Below, piece by piece: positions 39,177 to 52,106 of a stretch of DNA of 64,000 nt. The position numbers and the translations under genes were made by a program. The notes beneath the pieces were generated by a model. The model was not told the DNA's origin. It ran no database searches and saw only the letters and a list, made by a program, of their open reading frames with translations. Origin of the DNA: Acanthochlamys bracteata (Eukaryota; Streptophyta; Magnoliopsida; Pandanales; Velloziaceae). Each line of letters opens with the position of its first letter. Positions within the stretch are counted from its first letter, which is position 1. Location: NCBI GenBank assembly GCA_019914995.1, contig CM034131.1, positions 6,232,501 to 6,296,500 on the forward strand, written 5' to 3'.

Positions 39177-41835
39177 TTAAGGAATTCTAAGGTAGAGAGG
39201 GATAGGGTTCCAAGAATTTGGAGGAGCATCCCACACTGAAAATGCGCTTGTAGAATTCATCCATTTCTCTGTGATTTCCGGATAATGTCGATGTATAACA
39301 TCTCTTAAGCTCTCAGTCTTCTTCACCCACTCGAAGCCTATCTTCGTGTAAGTCTTTTCATTAAAATAACTCGTAAAGAATCGATCTGCTTCTAATCTCC
39401 TGTTACAGTTAATAATGCATGTTAATTAATATTTTCTGTATGGTTTTTATCAAATTAATTTTAATAAACTGAGTGAAAAATGTATTGATTACCTTGATGC
39501 CATTATAACGAAGATGAAGAAAGCAGTTTCACTGATTGCAAACCCTTTGATTTTCTTCTCGGCCAATAGACCTACAAGAAGATCAAGTTTTTCCACATCT
39601 TCTCCATAAATTTCTCTCAGTGTTTGCACCGCCTCTGCGTCATCGGTTAAGTCCTCCCACTTTGATATAGGAATCATTAGAAGTCCTCGGCGAAATTGGT
39701 TGTATCTCGGAACACTTCTTTCCCTGTCTCTATAAACTGCACAAATTCACACAAACAGTTGTCAAAAGTTGTTACTATAATAGAGTTTAACCTTACGATT
39801 ACGTAAAGAATTTTATTTACTTTCGAGAGCAGGTAAGTCGATGTGGTCAGGTCTGGCGGTTCCGTCGACGTTATCAGCAATGAGATTTCTCATGAATAAT
39901 GGATAGTTCCAAAGCTCAAGAGCACCACAAGCTTGATGCCCCATTGAAACAATTTGCCTCTCAAAACCAATCTCTTGCAGCTTCTTCTCACCTTGATCAC
40001 CAACCATTTCTTCCATTTTAATCCTATATATAACAAGAAAATCAAAAGTAAAACATTTTTGTCTTATAAATTCATAAAGAATATTTTAATAAAACAAAAT
40101 ATGCAAGAATTGAATTAATGATTTACTTGTTGAGGACTTGAGGGGATTTGTTTGGTCCTGGAGCGGTATTGATATTGCGAAGAATCAGTTCATCTGGGAT
40201 AAGAGGATGTAATCTGTAAACAGCTGTGAATTCTTCGGTTAGTGAATAGGGAACTCCATGGTTGTCTGGCTTCTTTAGTCCTACAAGACCTGAAAGAGAT
40301 GGTCCTCCTATGTGCCCAAACAAGTTCTTGATTGTTTTTCCTAGCAATCCATACCTGTAACAAATTTTAACAGACGTGAGCCTGCAATCAATAGCTACTG
40401 CAAACTCCCAGGATTTGAATCCAAGATTTGTTGAAGATATAATGTTGTCGGTTGCATTAAAATGTTTTTTTTTGGCTTACCAGTTGGCGTGCATTCCGGC
40501 ATTGAGAGTGTCCATTTTGAGAAGCTCTACTGTCCAATCAATGGTATGAATCTTTGCAATAACTGCAGATGTTACGAGCCTTGCGTAGCGGAACAGGTCT
40601 TCATCACTCAGCTTCGGGTACTCTTTCTGAGAAGAACAGAACAACAAAAGAATTCAATACAAATTCAATCTAAAAACTCTTCTACACAAATGTTTTATCA
40701 TACCTTTAGTGCATCACAGATAGAGTTGTGCTCCTTGATGAAGAGAGCTTGCAGAGTTGAGACCCCAGCCCAACTGTTCCTTATATCACCTGATATTGGT
40801 TCGCCATTTTCGTCATGCAATAGAAGGTTATTGGTTCCAAGCTTTAATTTTCCGTCGACATAACTCCGAACAGTTTTCGCCTTCCTGCCTTCGCTTCCGT
40901 AGATAGCACTTCCATCCCTTCATATACATTAACATTTCGTTCATTATTACACGTAAATTTTTTACTATTTTTTTTGTGATTTATTTTTTTAAGTTAATTA
41001 GTTAGACTTACCACCAATGAGTTCTAATGTTTAGGTGCCCAGTTTGGATTCCTTGTTCATGAGTAGGAACTTCTTTGGTTTCGTAGAACTTGAAAGATTT
41101 AAGAGGGCATTGACTTGCAACTTCCGCCGGAGCAACAATCTCAATCTGCTGGGTTTCTTCGAGGTGGTCGATCCAGTCATGGACCATGAACTGAATCCAA
41201 GAAGAAGCAATGAGATTGAATTGCTTTCCGGTGTCCTTAAACGTCCTTCGAGCCAAAAACTTAGTAGCCACCACCACTGGATCAGGGCTCATCAGCTGAT
41301 GAATATATAAACAGTTAACCCATTAACATATAGTGATATTTCATGAATAATATATAATCACCAATGTTTTAATTTTTTTATATACCTCTTGCTTTTGGTT
41401 TTGCGGATCCATGTTTCTACCAAAGAACGTCATCTGACTCCCGGCAGTTTTACTATCAGGGTCGTTGTACTCTCCGTTGGGAGTTCTGTAAGTGTAGTCA
41501 TCAGGGTTGAAGGTAGTGTTATCGCGCTTGCCAACATTGAGAAGATTATAAGTGTCATGGAGATGGCGGCGTCTTTCCAAATAGAGCAACCCTAGAATAA
41601 CAGGTAAACGATGCCAAATATTCAGCCTATCGATCATATGAACGACCTGCACGTACACCAAAAAAAGATGATCGTATTAATTCTACACTAGTAAACATGC
41701 ATTAAAACACTTTTAAAAACACAAACACTTCAAAAATTAACGTACTAGAAAACTGAGCTTGTCGCCGAAGTTCATCTTTGCGAGAATAGGATGGAAGTCT
41801 GGAAGGATGAAGGGACGAAAGAGGAAGAACGCCAT
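39177..41835 (-). CDS. Fatty acid alpha-dioxygenase (DOX/PIOX family)
   Basis: A haem peroxidase-like enzyme that adds O2 to the alpha carbon of fatty acids to give 2-hydroperoxides in defence oxylipin metabolism. Nine exons are in phase: 41835-41746, 41646-41386, 41295-41012, 40917-40704, 40626-40481, 40354-40127, 40023-39821, 39736-39493 and 39399-39177. They encode 630 residues, the usual family length. The distal haem His is His156 in SSWIQFMVHDW. The catalytic Tyr and proximal His are Tyr378 and His381 in TAVYRLHPLIPDE. Other family blocks are NTTFNPDDYTYRTPNG, KEHNSICD, ISKWEDLTDD and the C-terminus NPIPLYLRIP. No defects were seen. DOX1 or DOX2 subtype could not be decided. Confidence 0.96.
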
Positions 41836-41954
41836 GGTTAGTCAAATCGAAGCTTTCTTCTTCTTCTCTTCAAATACTACTCAAGTTTCTTTTCTTTTGC
41901 GGAGTTTCAAAACAAGTGGTGTTGGATTAATTGTAGTGCGTTCGATGTGCACAC

Positions 41955-41961
41955 TTATATA
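41955..41961 (-). promoter_or_regulatory. Probable TATA box of the alpha-dioxygenase gene
   Basis: TATATAA on the minus strand, about 120 bases before the ATG. This distance suits a leader of roughly 90 bases. Confidence 0.5.
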
Positions 41962-44900
41962 GAATATCATAGCTTCGTACATCAAGATGGAAGTCCATAC
42001 TTTGAAGTTTCCTTGGTCGACTTTAATTGGTTTTACATTTAGATGTGGTACAATTATACGAAATTTACGTTGTAGCTAAACTTTTAGTTATTTGATTTAT
42101 TTTTAATTAAATTTAAACTTATTAATTTCTTTTTTAATTCATTTTTAATTGAATTTAATTCTACTAAAATTAGGAGATATTTATAAGTGATTATAAAGTA
42201 AAATTTTTCTCAAAAAAAAAATATTTTCATTTTTTCATAGAAAAAATTCTTTTTTTATTTTAAAAAATAATAAAATTTACAATGTCATTATTTTTTTGTA
42301 TTGTGAAAAAAATTTAATCAATTCTATAAATATTATAAAAAAGTTATTAGATATGTAAAATGAAATATAGTTGATAAATAATGTCAAATAGCGCTTTAAT
42401 TTAATACACCTTAAAAAATCTCAACTAGTGTTTATAATAATTCATCGTCTTGTTCATTGCACGCAGAACAAGTAATACACGTGATTTGATTAATTAATGA
42501 ATGGTTTTTCAATCGTTGAATTATTTAATCCTCTCGTTAGAAGAACTAACCACATTGACGAAGTAGTCGTCGCAGAATAGCCAATCATCACATGCTCATG
42601 ATCCAATCTTGAAATTAAGAAACATCACAAGTCGTAGCAAACGTGTCCTATTTCGTTCTAACAACTAATGAAATATGTTCGCTTTTTATTTTGATTTTTC
42701 TTTTTGTGGTTGTTGTTCGTGATCTTATCAACAAATCATATTATATGTGTTTTTTTATGTAATTCAGATCTGTAAGATCGATTTAAACCTCGCCCACATT
42801 GTTTAATCATAGTTGTTAATGAAAACGTTAATCACAGCATTAATTATTCTTTTATAAGAATAAGAAAATAGTATTATTAACTTTTTCAAAATGAAAGAGA
42901 CAGCCTGTCGACCTCGGACGCTGGGAAAGTTGCTTGATAACCTCGTGGTTTCTGACCCTGAGCAATTTGTGCATAATTATTGAGCGTTTGGCGGTTTTTT
43001 TTAAATTAAAATACTTTTTAAAAAATAAATTTTATTTTTTTATCTTTAAAAAACAAAAAATATATATAATAAAAAAGTTATACTAATAAAATTTTTCTTT
43101 AAATTTTTAAATAAATTTTTAGATACTTATAAATAATATATTAAAATGTAAAATAAAAAATAAGAAAATTGCTTTCGTTATAAGCGAAATCAAATAAAGT
43201 CTCAAAATCATTTAGTTAAAACACCGTACTTTTCAATATTTTTAATTTTTTAATTTATATTCAAAAATTATTATAATATTTAAAAAATTAAATTTATAAT
43301 ATAAAGAAAATTAATATTGTAAAATTTTATTTTTAAAAAAAATTTCTAGAATACTTAATTTAAAATCTTATAAAGGGTGTGTATTTTAAGGTGAACTCAA
43401 TTTTTCAAAAATAAATTTTAAAAATCAAATTTAAAATTTAAAATATTTAATATAAAGTTTTTATATTAATTTCTATTAAAAGTAAAATTAAAAAATAAAT
43501 TAAAAAATATTATTTAAAATTATTTATTTATTTTTAAATGATAGATAAATAGCTCCAAATATCAACTGAATCCAAATTTGCTACTTGACATGCACAATAA
43601 AAATTGCCATGTGAACAGCGTTGGTTTTTTGTTAACGTGGGTACAGTGGTGAGCTCGTACAATAAGAAATTTTTGTTAAAAAATTTTTTTTAATTTTAAG
43701 AAATTAAAAATATTAAAAAGTGAAAATTAAAGATTTTTGCCAAAATCCGTGGTTTTGAAGAGCGGTGAAGTAGATGGTTCTTCGGAATCTCAGTTTTTGA
43801 ATCCGGTGGTGAATCAAGACCCGCAACAAAGTTAGGCATGATTATTTTACCTAATCGATCTTATCTGTAGACTTTTATTCATAATCTACTAAACAAAATT
43901 CATTTGTTAGTCTTGATTTGTGTGCTAAAAAACTATCTTGTTATTTTTTAAATACGTAACTCGTTATTTTTGCTTTTATCCATAATCTACTGGTTTATAA
44001 TCAAGACTATTTAGAACGTTTTAATTTTGCTTTCAAAGTAAATTTGAAATTAAACCCATATATGTTTTCCACAACATTTCTTTTGCATTGATTTCTACAT
44101 ATTTAAAAAACTCCTATTCCATCAAAACCTCGATAATTTAGTTTACATATGTATGGTATTTTATTCTTAAGAAAATTAATTATAACCTACATGAATTGAC
44201 TTCTTAATACACTTGTTGATCTATATTGAGAATAAACAAAATTCAAGTGTCACATAAATTTAACTTTTTGCAAAAGTATATTTTGAATTTTTTAGGAAGC
44301 TGTCTATTTCCTAGACTCTCCATTAGTAAACTATTTCAAATATTGACATTGAAAAAAAAAAGATATTATATTTTTGTTATTTCTCAAAGAAACTTTTATA
44401 GTATTTTATATTTTTTAAATATATCATCACAAAATTATTATTATATATAAATATTTTATGTTAAATTAAAAAAATAAGTTTGTTTCTAAAAAACTCTATC
44501 AAAAAATTTTTTTTGACAATCACAAATAATCACTTACTATACTTATTGTAGTATAAAGGTTATTTTACGAACAATAAGGGATTTATTTGCTTCGAAGAGA
44601 TTTATGAAAAATAAAATACTTTAAAAAATTCTATTTTAATAAATTCTATTTGTATATTTATTTCTTGAAAGCAATTTTAAAAATAGAATTTTTAGTTAAT
44701 AAATTTCTAGTGAGGTAAGGACCTAAATTCTTCAAAATTTAATTTAGGCCGAAAATTTTGAATTTCAAATAAATAAACATGCTCTTAAGGTGATCGTCAA
44801 TATCAATATTTTAAAAAAATTTAAAAGTCTTTTTATTTAAAAAATATTTTTTGAAAATAGTTTCGAAATTTCATAACCTGGAACATATGAAGGCGGGTTG

Positions 44901-45320
44901 ACGAAAGCTCCTTAATAAATATTTATGCACAAAATATTGAATTGTTGCAATTAATAAAAGATAGATCTATCTATGTATGACAAATCTTACAAATTGTTAG
45001 AGGCTGACAATCAAAACCTGTACAACAATAGACAACTAATTCAATGCATGGACAATTCCTGAATGATTGTACGGGGCAATAATATTTCAATTGTCGTTAC
45101 ATTATAAAATTATTTGAATTGTTTAAAATACAAAAAAGTAGTGTAAAGTTTTTTAAAAAGAAATTTAACTTTTTTATTTAATATATATGTATTAAGTATG
45201 CCCAGGAGTGTCACAGCGTGTTCCAATTTCACAAAGTTTGCCTTTTTATTTCAGAATTTAACTAGAGCTTATTTTCTATTTTGAGTTTTGTTTCACAATG
45301 TAGGAAACTGATTAAATTCA
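41962..45320. repeat. Repeat-rich spacer
   Basis: AT-rich MITE family copies in inverted orientation lie at about 42165-42400 and 42980-43195. About 43375-43545 opens like the Tourist-like family (GGGTGTGTATTTTAAG then AAACTCAATTTTT-type sequence) but has no clean second end. No coding sequence was recognised. The 74-codon frame at 44226-44450 is AT-rich and probably chance. Confidence 0.45.
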
Positions 45321-45329
45321 CCAACTCAC

Positions 45330-45600
45330 TTTTCAAAAAATTAACTTTCACGTAACTCAGTTGAATGTCTGCATAGTAACCAAAATTCTTTGACCAGTGA
45401 CGTGACCATGTCATTAGGAGGATATTCTCTTTGATGAAAATACAGACAAGCTGAATCAAGTTCAGACCTCAAATGAGTACCACCTGAGTGGCAACTGAAA
45501 TAATTTCTGCAGAATATTGTGCAAATGACTGTGTTAGAAGTTGTAATGGATGTCTTATACAAATTAGAGGAATTCCTTCACAGGCTACTGGATCATTTTG
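45330..45600 (-). pseudogene. Unidentified protein-coding remnant
   Basis: Protein-like sequence on the minus strand is split over two frames. The segment nearest 45600 reads DPVACEGIPLICIRHP then LLTQSFAQYSAEIIS. The other frame continues with GGTHLRSELDSACLYFHQ and PPNDMVTSLVKEFW. The junction suggests one frameshifted exon. I do not recognise the family. It may instead be chance, since it is under 300 bases and flanked by AT-rich repeats. Confidence 0.3.
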
Positions 45601-47100
45601 GATTGATTAAAATAAAATATATTTTTTTAAAAAAATTTATTTTGAAGCTTTTCGGAGAACGTGATTGTCTTTTTTAGCTTAAAAAAACATTACAAATACA
45701 TACATATAATAATTTATAATATATAATTTATTTATGCTGTTAATTGTTAAAAAGAAAATTGTAGAGCTCAAAAAAGTTACTTTGAGCTCTGCCCAGGGAG
45801 TACGTTTGGGAGAAGCACCCAAAATGCACTCCCAGACAACCCTATAAGATCAATGAGCCTCACATGGCCGAGAGATGGCAGGACATTTCCAGCCATAGCC
45901 CCTATTTAATAAGCCTAGAAAGTTAATAAGATATAAAAGTCTCAATAAGCGTCAAACGAGAGATCGGGTTCGGCATTCCTTTCCGAAAAAATAAAATATT
46001 TTATATTTTTTAATATATTTTTATAAATATTTAAAAATTTATTTAAAATATAAAAAATAGAAAAAAATTTTACGTAATAAAATTTTATTTTTTAAAAATA
46101 AAATAATAAAATTTATTTTTAAAAAAATAAAAATATTTTTTATAAAAAAATTTTATTTTAAAAGTACTATCCTGCTAAGGAGTTAACTAAGACCAGTGAT
46201 TAAAAACATTAAAAACATAACATGAAATGTGCAAAGCTCTTCCTGAAGAGAAAAAAATAAATCATGAAAGTAAGTTGGTGAAAAAATCAACTACTTTGAA
46301 AATTTTAAGCGAAATATAAATCTTCAATGTTAGCAAGGGTGTGTTTTAATTATATAAAAATAAGTTTTACGAAAGTAAAATTCGATAAAAAATAAAGCTT
46401 AATAAAAATAAAATTTTGAGTGGTAATTAAAATGGGCGAAATAAAGTTTGAGTTAAATTTTGATGAATATAGATTTCAGCGTGGAAAATGAAAGTAAAAG
46501 TACGGAATAATAATTGAAACAAATAGAGTATGATAACTTAAAATCTGAACCGAAAAGATAGAGTTGTTGTCATTAAAACATGCACTAACTCACTCCGGTA
46601 AACAAGAACCAGCAGGAATCATCTGAAATAGCTGTCAAAAGAACAATCGAATTGCGAATAAATTGAACATCTGTATTCTTACCAACAGAAACACCGGCGA
46701 ATTGTTTGATAAATTGCAGATTTTCCGTAGAAATAAATGAACTTGATTGATCTCGAGTAACAGATTAAAAAGGAAATGGAAATAAGAAGTCCTGCAGGTT
46801 ACGCGTTCGCAGGTAACATTTTAGAACGGATATCCAATCATTTCAGACTCGAATCTAATCGAGCCATTTTCATTCAATCAAGCTCAAATTGACCCAAAAG
46901 ACTAACCCCAACTTCTTGATTCGCGCCAACATTCTGAAAAAACAAAGCAAAAATTTCTTCTTCTGCATATTCTGTAGACAACTAAAAAATCTCAACCAGA
47001 AACATGGTCTCTTTTCCTTTGAATGAATTATTTGTAGTAGAACCGAGAGAAATTCGAAGCAGAGTTGTTAATGGCGAGTCTACATCTTCATTAACTTCCC
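45601..47100. repeat. Repeat-rich spacer and upstream region of the sulfiredoxin copy
   Basis: An AT-rich MITE family copy is at about 45975-46175. A different AT-rich repeat lies at about 46330-46570 and opens with GGGTGTGTTTTAAT. The final 300 bases should include the former sulfiredoxin promoter and leader. No further gene was seen. Confidence 0.45.
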
Positions 47101-47103
47101 ACC

Positions 47104-49905
47104 ATGCCGGCAATTGCCAGATTTTTCTCGAGCACAATCGTAGCTTCTTCTAATGGTTTCTTCTCTGGCTTTTCGTTATCCCAACCACGTTATCCAGTTT
47201 TAGTTCTTAGTAGATGTGAAAATTTATAGGATTTGTCTTTTAAAATTTCAATTTAAAAATTTTAACTGGATTGGTTGTAACACTGTTCTGGTTTTGCTCT
47301 TTCGGTTTACCAAAGTAAAATATTTTGCTTGAATGATCAGAATGTTATGTTGTTTTTGGCTGATGGCTCATTTTCTTTGTTAGCTGGAATGATCTTTAGC
47401 TAATTAAATAGTTCTTTCTATGAGTGTTCCATTTTTGAAGCCGAAGTCTGGAAGGCCAGTGATCATGGACATGCCTCTGGATAGGATACTGAGACCGTTG
47501 ATGCGAACACGAGCCAACGATCCTGAGAAGATGAAAGAACTCATGGAAAGCATAAGCCAAATAGGTCTCCAAGCACCTGTAAGCTCCCATTTCCGAAAAT
47601 TATTGGCGTTTTGATAGAATTAATATGTCACAAAGAATTTCTTTTGAGATGGAACAGATCACAAAATATGTAACTCGTCCCATAAGGCTAGGCAGTACTA
47701 AGTAGCTAGGTGAAACCTGGATTCCTTGGTGGCTGAGTGTTATGGATTTGATGGAATTTTAACTAGTACCTACATATTTAAAAAAAGTTAACCAAGTGTA
47801 CACTAAGAGTTCAGACAGTATCATCAAGTGCATGGTTACTTAGGAAGATTCCGTCGGGACCTATTATGGTTACAAAATCAAGAATCCTGTAAATTTTAAC
47901 CAAAAGTTGTACTGTCTTAAACTATTACAAGGGTTCTTGTTTCATTTAATTTATAATATGGTTCTATGCATGCTGTTTAAAGGTAATATGAGGAATATAA
48001 CCCAACAACAACCATATGCAATAAGAGATTGCTGCAATTAGATCAAACTCTTGTGAACTCAGATTGGTAGACTCTTTGCCTGCTCTATGCGTGACTATAA
48101 TTATCTAACTGGGTCAAACTTATGGTGCCAAATGAACTGATCACTTGTGAAAAGAATTGTAGTTAAGCTAAGGTCTCTTATAGAATGAGCTTTTTAATTA
48201 TTCTTTCAAACTTGTTTTCGCTAATAATTAATCAGGAGCATATGATATGTAAACAAGTGTTTGTAGAACCCTTAAACGGTTAAATCTGGAAGTTCCCCTG
48301 CATGTTATATGAATTTAAGACAGTTGAAATTGCACAATGACGAAGGATGATGCAAATGGTTCATTATATAGATCTTGGTAATATATAAGTGCTAATGATA
48401 ACATAAATGCGATGTTAGCACTTTCTTTGTGTGTCAATACTGACAAGGGATAGAGCAAGTAAGAAAGTTGTGTCTAGCCTAAGAGCGTCACCGCTCGAAA
48501 CAGTTTGGCCTTATATTGGTGTACCTTTTGTTTTACATTGTACATTCACCTTAAAGATAAACGTATTTAGAGGCAAGCCTATTTCCATCTGAAGTTTTGC
48601 TACAAAGTTCTTTATAAACCAGAAAATCTCTTCTTAGGATATCTAGAGGCACTACACAATTTCACTTTACTAAACTAGGCAATCTTGTACTCGATCATTA
48701 ATCTGACTTTGAGTTTGGTTAAGTGAAGTGAGTTCTTTTTCCCTAGTGTATGTAGATGTAGAACAAGGACAAAAATTGGTGGCAGTCTATTGGATGTACC
48801 ACACTACTCAGTCATAACATTGAATCAAGAACAAAATACTTACTGGTGATGTAGATTTAGGTATTCCATTGAGTTGTCAATTTGTCGTACTTATCCATCA
48901 CTAAGGATATTCTGCAAGATGAAACTAGTAATAATCACTTCTCAATACTGTTTCACCTTTAATGTATTTTATAAGAGATCAAGTTGCACTCTGTACCTTT
49001 CCACCAACTGGTCTGCACTCTTATCAAATACATTAAGAAGCTTGGCCTTGCAAAATTAAATGATAAAGACATCACCATTGAATCTGGATCTTGCAAAAAG
49101 TTTCCCCTTTAAGATCATGACCAGATCAGTTTACAACATTTATGAATATAATTATATACAGCTAATAGTTGTTAGAATAACTTAATTCTATATTAAAACT
49201 AATTTATGTAGATCATAAATTTTCGAATCTAGAAACTCAATAATTTTCACTTAAATTAAGAGAAAGCATACTTTGATCCATAGCTTTCTTTCTTTGCCTT
49301 TCTTTAGAATCTGATTTCTCTCTCTTAATGTTTTCCTTCATTCTGAAAAAGAAACTTTTAGCGATGGAATTAAGAAAAAACTCAAGATCTTAAATTATGA
49401 ATAGAAAGAGGATCAGATCTCTTTGTGAGGGATGCATTTATTAACCCACTCCTTAAAATTGACCAATAAAATTTTATCTAATAACAATTTATAAAACCAA
49501 TTAAAACATGCCACATGGGCCACATTCAACAATAGTTGTTTCTAATACTTATTGTTACTTTGAATACAGATTGATGTCTTGGAAGTTCATGGTTGATGGC
49601 ATTCACTATGGTACATGTGATTAACCTTTCATAAGCTATTTAAATGGATCTAGGTACGTGCAATGCATTTGTAGTTGTATAAGTTCCTATTCATGGAGGA
49701 CATACACTTTCTCCTTTCAGGAGTTATTGGATACCATCATTGTGAAGCTCATCAGCACCTAGGCCTCCCAACAATCTGCTGCCTGGAACTATAAACCTTA
49801 AGGTAAGTTGGTTCAATGGCTTCCCTCATTATTCATAATGTTAGTTACTGTATAACCATTCCTTGATGTTTATTGAATTACTTTTTTCAGGCACCGTTGT
49901 GATGA
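47104..49905 (+). pseudogene. Plastid sulfiredoxin pseudogene
   Basis: Sulfiredoxin reduces over-oxidised 2-Cys peroxiredoxin in plastids. A first frame at 47104 (MPAIARFFSSTIVASSNGFF) looks like a transit peptide, but no clean donor follows it. Exon about 47412-47579 keeps PLDRILRPLMRTRANDPEKMKELMESISQIGLQAP. Exon 49570-49610 starts IDVLEV, and a short insertion then breaks the frame before DGIHYG. Exon 49721-49802 reads GVIGYHHCEAHQHLGLPTI and then hits a stop. A remnant of the last exon is near 49892. The active-site FSGCHR is VIGYHH here, so the catalytic Cys has become Tyr (TAC). Introns are kept, and one contains a solo LTR. The copy cannot be functional. Confidence 0.87.
49170..49531. 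mobile_element. Solo LTR, 362 bp, in the sulfiredoxin pseudogene intron
   Basis: The element begins TGTTAGAATAAC, ends TTCAACA and is flanked by the same five bases, ATAGT, at 49165-49169 and 49532-49536. TG...CA ends with a 5-bp target duplication and no interior fit a solo LTR. There is no coding content. The superfamily was not determined. Confidence 0.65.
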
Positions 49906-50680
49906 ACAATATGAACACCCTTCTGTGTCTTCATATCCATTTGGAGGCTGGAAAACTTGAATATGCTTTATGTAAATTAAGCATTTCCTTTTTATTTAGC
50001 AGGTGAGTAAAAGATGTGTTCAATTGTTACAATAGTTAGTGACCTACTCTACAATGTGCTTTCCTCATTTCTAAATATTTACCAGATTTCTTATCCACGG
50101 TTATGTTGGAAAAAGAAAATTGTTTGTATATAGCAGTTGCCTATACTTTGTATATTATGAGTGAGAGAATCCCATAATGAAATGATTTAATCTTGTTGTA
50201 CATAATGCAAAATGACCGATATCTTTGAGTGCATTTGCAATCTGGGTTCCCACCTTAAGTTTTGTTACTATGTCCACCATAATGCATTTCAGCTGTTACA
50301 AGCCAACCACAAAGATTGTAAGATCGTGCAACTAACTGATATTTTTATGTAAAAAACCATTGCAACAGTGTGCATGTTGACCCTTTCAATGTCTTCACCA
50401 TTGATATATGCAAAGAGTGTAAAAGCAACTATGTTGTATGATGCATCATTCTTTAGATTAATACATGACAAAAGGCAAGGTTCAATGGAATTGCTTCAAA
50501 GATGTAAACTTTATTTCAAACTTGATTGCGTTCACAGATGAACAAAGTGACCAGAACACTACTGCAGTTACATTTTGCTTTTGGGGTTCATGGCAGAATC
50601 CAAATGGAACCGCCGAAAATTCATTTTTTTTCTGCACTCAGACAGAAGACTGCTAATTGCGCAAAAAAAAAAAAAAAGAC
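49906..50680. other. Spacer between convergent sulfiredoxin and PGK pseudogenes
   Basis: No gene was recognised. The two flanking pseudogenes point towards each other, so this stretch should hold their former 3' UTRs. An A run is at about 50663-50677. Confidence 0.45.
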
Positions 50681-51559
50681 TTACACAGCTACAGGAACAG
50701 CTTCATTCAGAGCAACAATTCCAAGAAGGTCCTTCCCTTCCAATAGCTCCAAGCTGGCACCACCCATCAGAGATATTGACGAAGGGGCAACCTGCGAAAG
50801 CAAGTCTCCCCTCAACAACCACATAAAACTTGCTCAAGCTAAGAAGTGCAAGATTTTGAGTGAGATCATTCAGGTTCCCTACCACACAATAATCACTCTT
50901 TACTTTCATTAACTATCAATGAAGCCTTGTCCTCTGGATATTGAAAAAAATAAGGGTGAGAAAGATAACCTGGCTGTTCGCATCAGCGGTAAACTTATCT
51001 GCAACAACAATATCTGTGGCAACATGAGAGAGACGCCTTTTGATTTGGCCTTTTCAAGCAGAGATGTTGCATGCTCTAGCTTGTCCTCCTCTACCAGAGA
51101 AGAGCCTACTGGAAAGCTTGTGCCTTGTAAAATGTGAAGATCCTACCACCACCGGGAGAAGAATATCGACCTTCTCCAACAGTGACTCAATCACTCCGAT
51201 TTTGGATGAGACCTTTGAGCCACCTACAATGGCAGCAAATGGTCTCCTGGGGTTAGTACAGCTCCAACAAGATAGTCCAATTCCTGAAACAAGGCACAAA
51301 TGTAATGATACATACTATACAATCAGAGATGCCAAAATATAGAATATTTCATTTACGACTAACAAATATGTAAGTCTTCAGAGTCCATAGAATATGATTG
51401 GAAAACTCTCGAGGCACCTCGCGAACTAGCTTGAGGTTGACTTTTCATGCAGGATTTTCAACTACCTTTTGGAGAAGGAAACCAGCAACAGAAGGCTTCA
51501 AGAACTTGGTCACTCCCTCTGTTGAGGCGTGTGCACGGTGTGCAGTTCCAAACGCATCA

Positions 51560-51662
51560 TTTACATAGGGGTCAGCAAGGGATGCAAGTTTTGTTACATA
51601 GGGATCAGTAAGGGATGCAAGTTTTTTTACATAGAGGTCAGCGAGGGATGCAAGTTTTTTAG
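51560..51662. repeat. In-frame 33-bp tandem triplication in the PGK pseudogene
   Basis: Three copies of a 33-base unit encode [22 protein letters not shown] and [11 protein letters not shown] before [12 protein letters not shown]. Normal PGK has one such unit. The copies differ by a few bases, so the expansion is not brand new. Confidence 0.9.
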
Positions 51663-51879
51663 CAAATTCTGGCTCATTCTTCTCTTCCTCTTTGTAGAAT
51701 CTAACATTTTCAAGGAGAAGAACTCCCCCTTCTGGAAGTGCAGCAACCATTTCTTCAACCTCTGGGCCAATACAGTCATATGCTTTCTCAATCTGTCAGA
51801 TTTCATAAGGTATATCACTTGCTATGTCCTTGTGCAAACCAAATATAAGTTACTGAAAAGACCTGATAAATTTACCTTA

Positions 51880-52106
51880 GGGCGTGTTTACATACCCTTC
51901 TAAACTCACATATTTAATAAAATACATTGCAAAATTAACATAAATTATTTTTATTAAAAATTTATTTTTTAAAATTTAATTTTAAAACTTATTTATAATA
52001 TAAAATAATTATAAAATCTTATTTTTTATTAAATATTTTTAATTTTTAATTTTATTTTTGAAACTCACTTTCGAAAAAGTGAGTTTATCATCTAGTAAAT
52101 ACGCCC
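51880..52106. mobile_element. Tourist-like MITE (PIF/Harbinger type), 227 bp, inserted in PGK exon 2
   Basis: The ends are GGGCGTGTTTAC and GTAAATACGCCC, with a TTA duplication at 51877-51879 and 52107-52109. Removing the element and one TTA restores a continuous host exon ending SELLSIK followed by a GTAAAT donor. It is related to the copy at 36125. Confidence 0.9.

Noticed and set aside
50465-50912. Frames of 63-128 codons at the left end of the PGK pseudogene
   Set aside because: They run antisense or out of frame across the last PGK exon remnant and carry no domain of their own.
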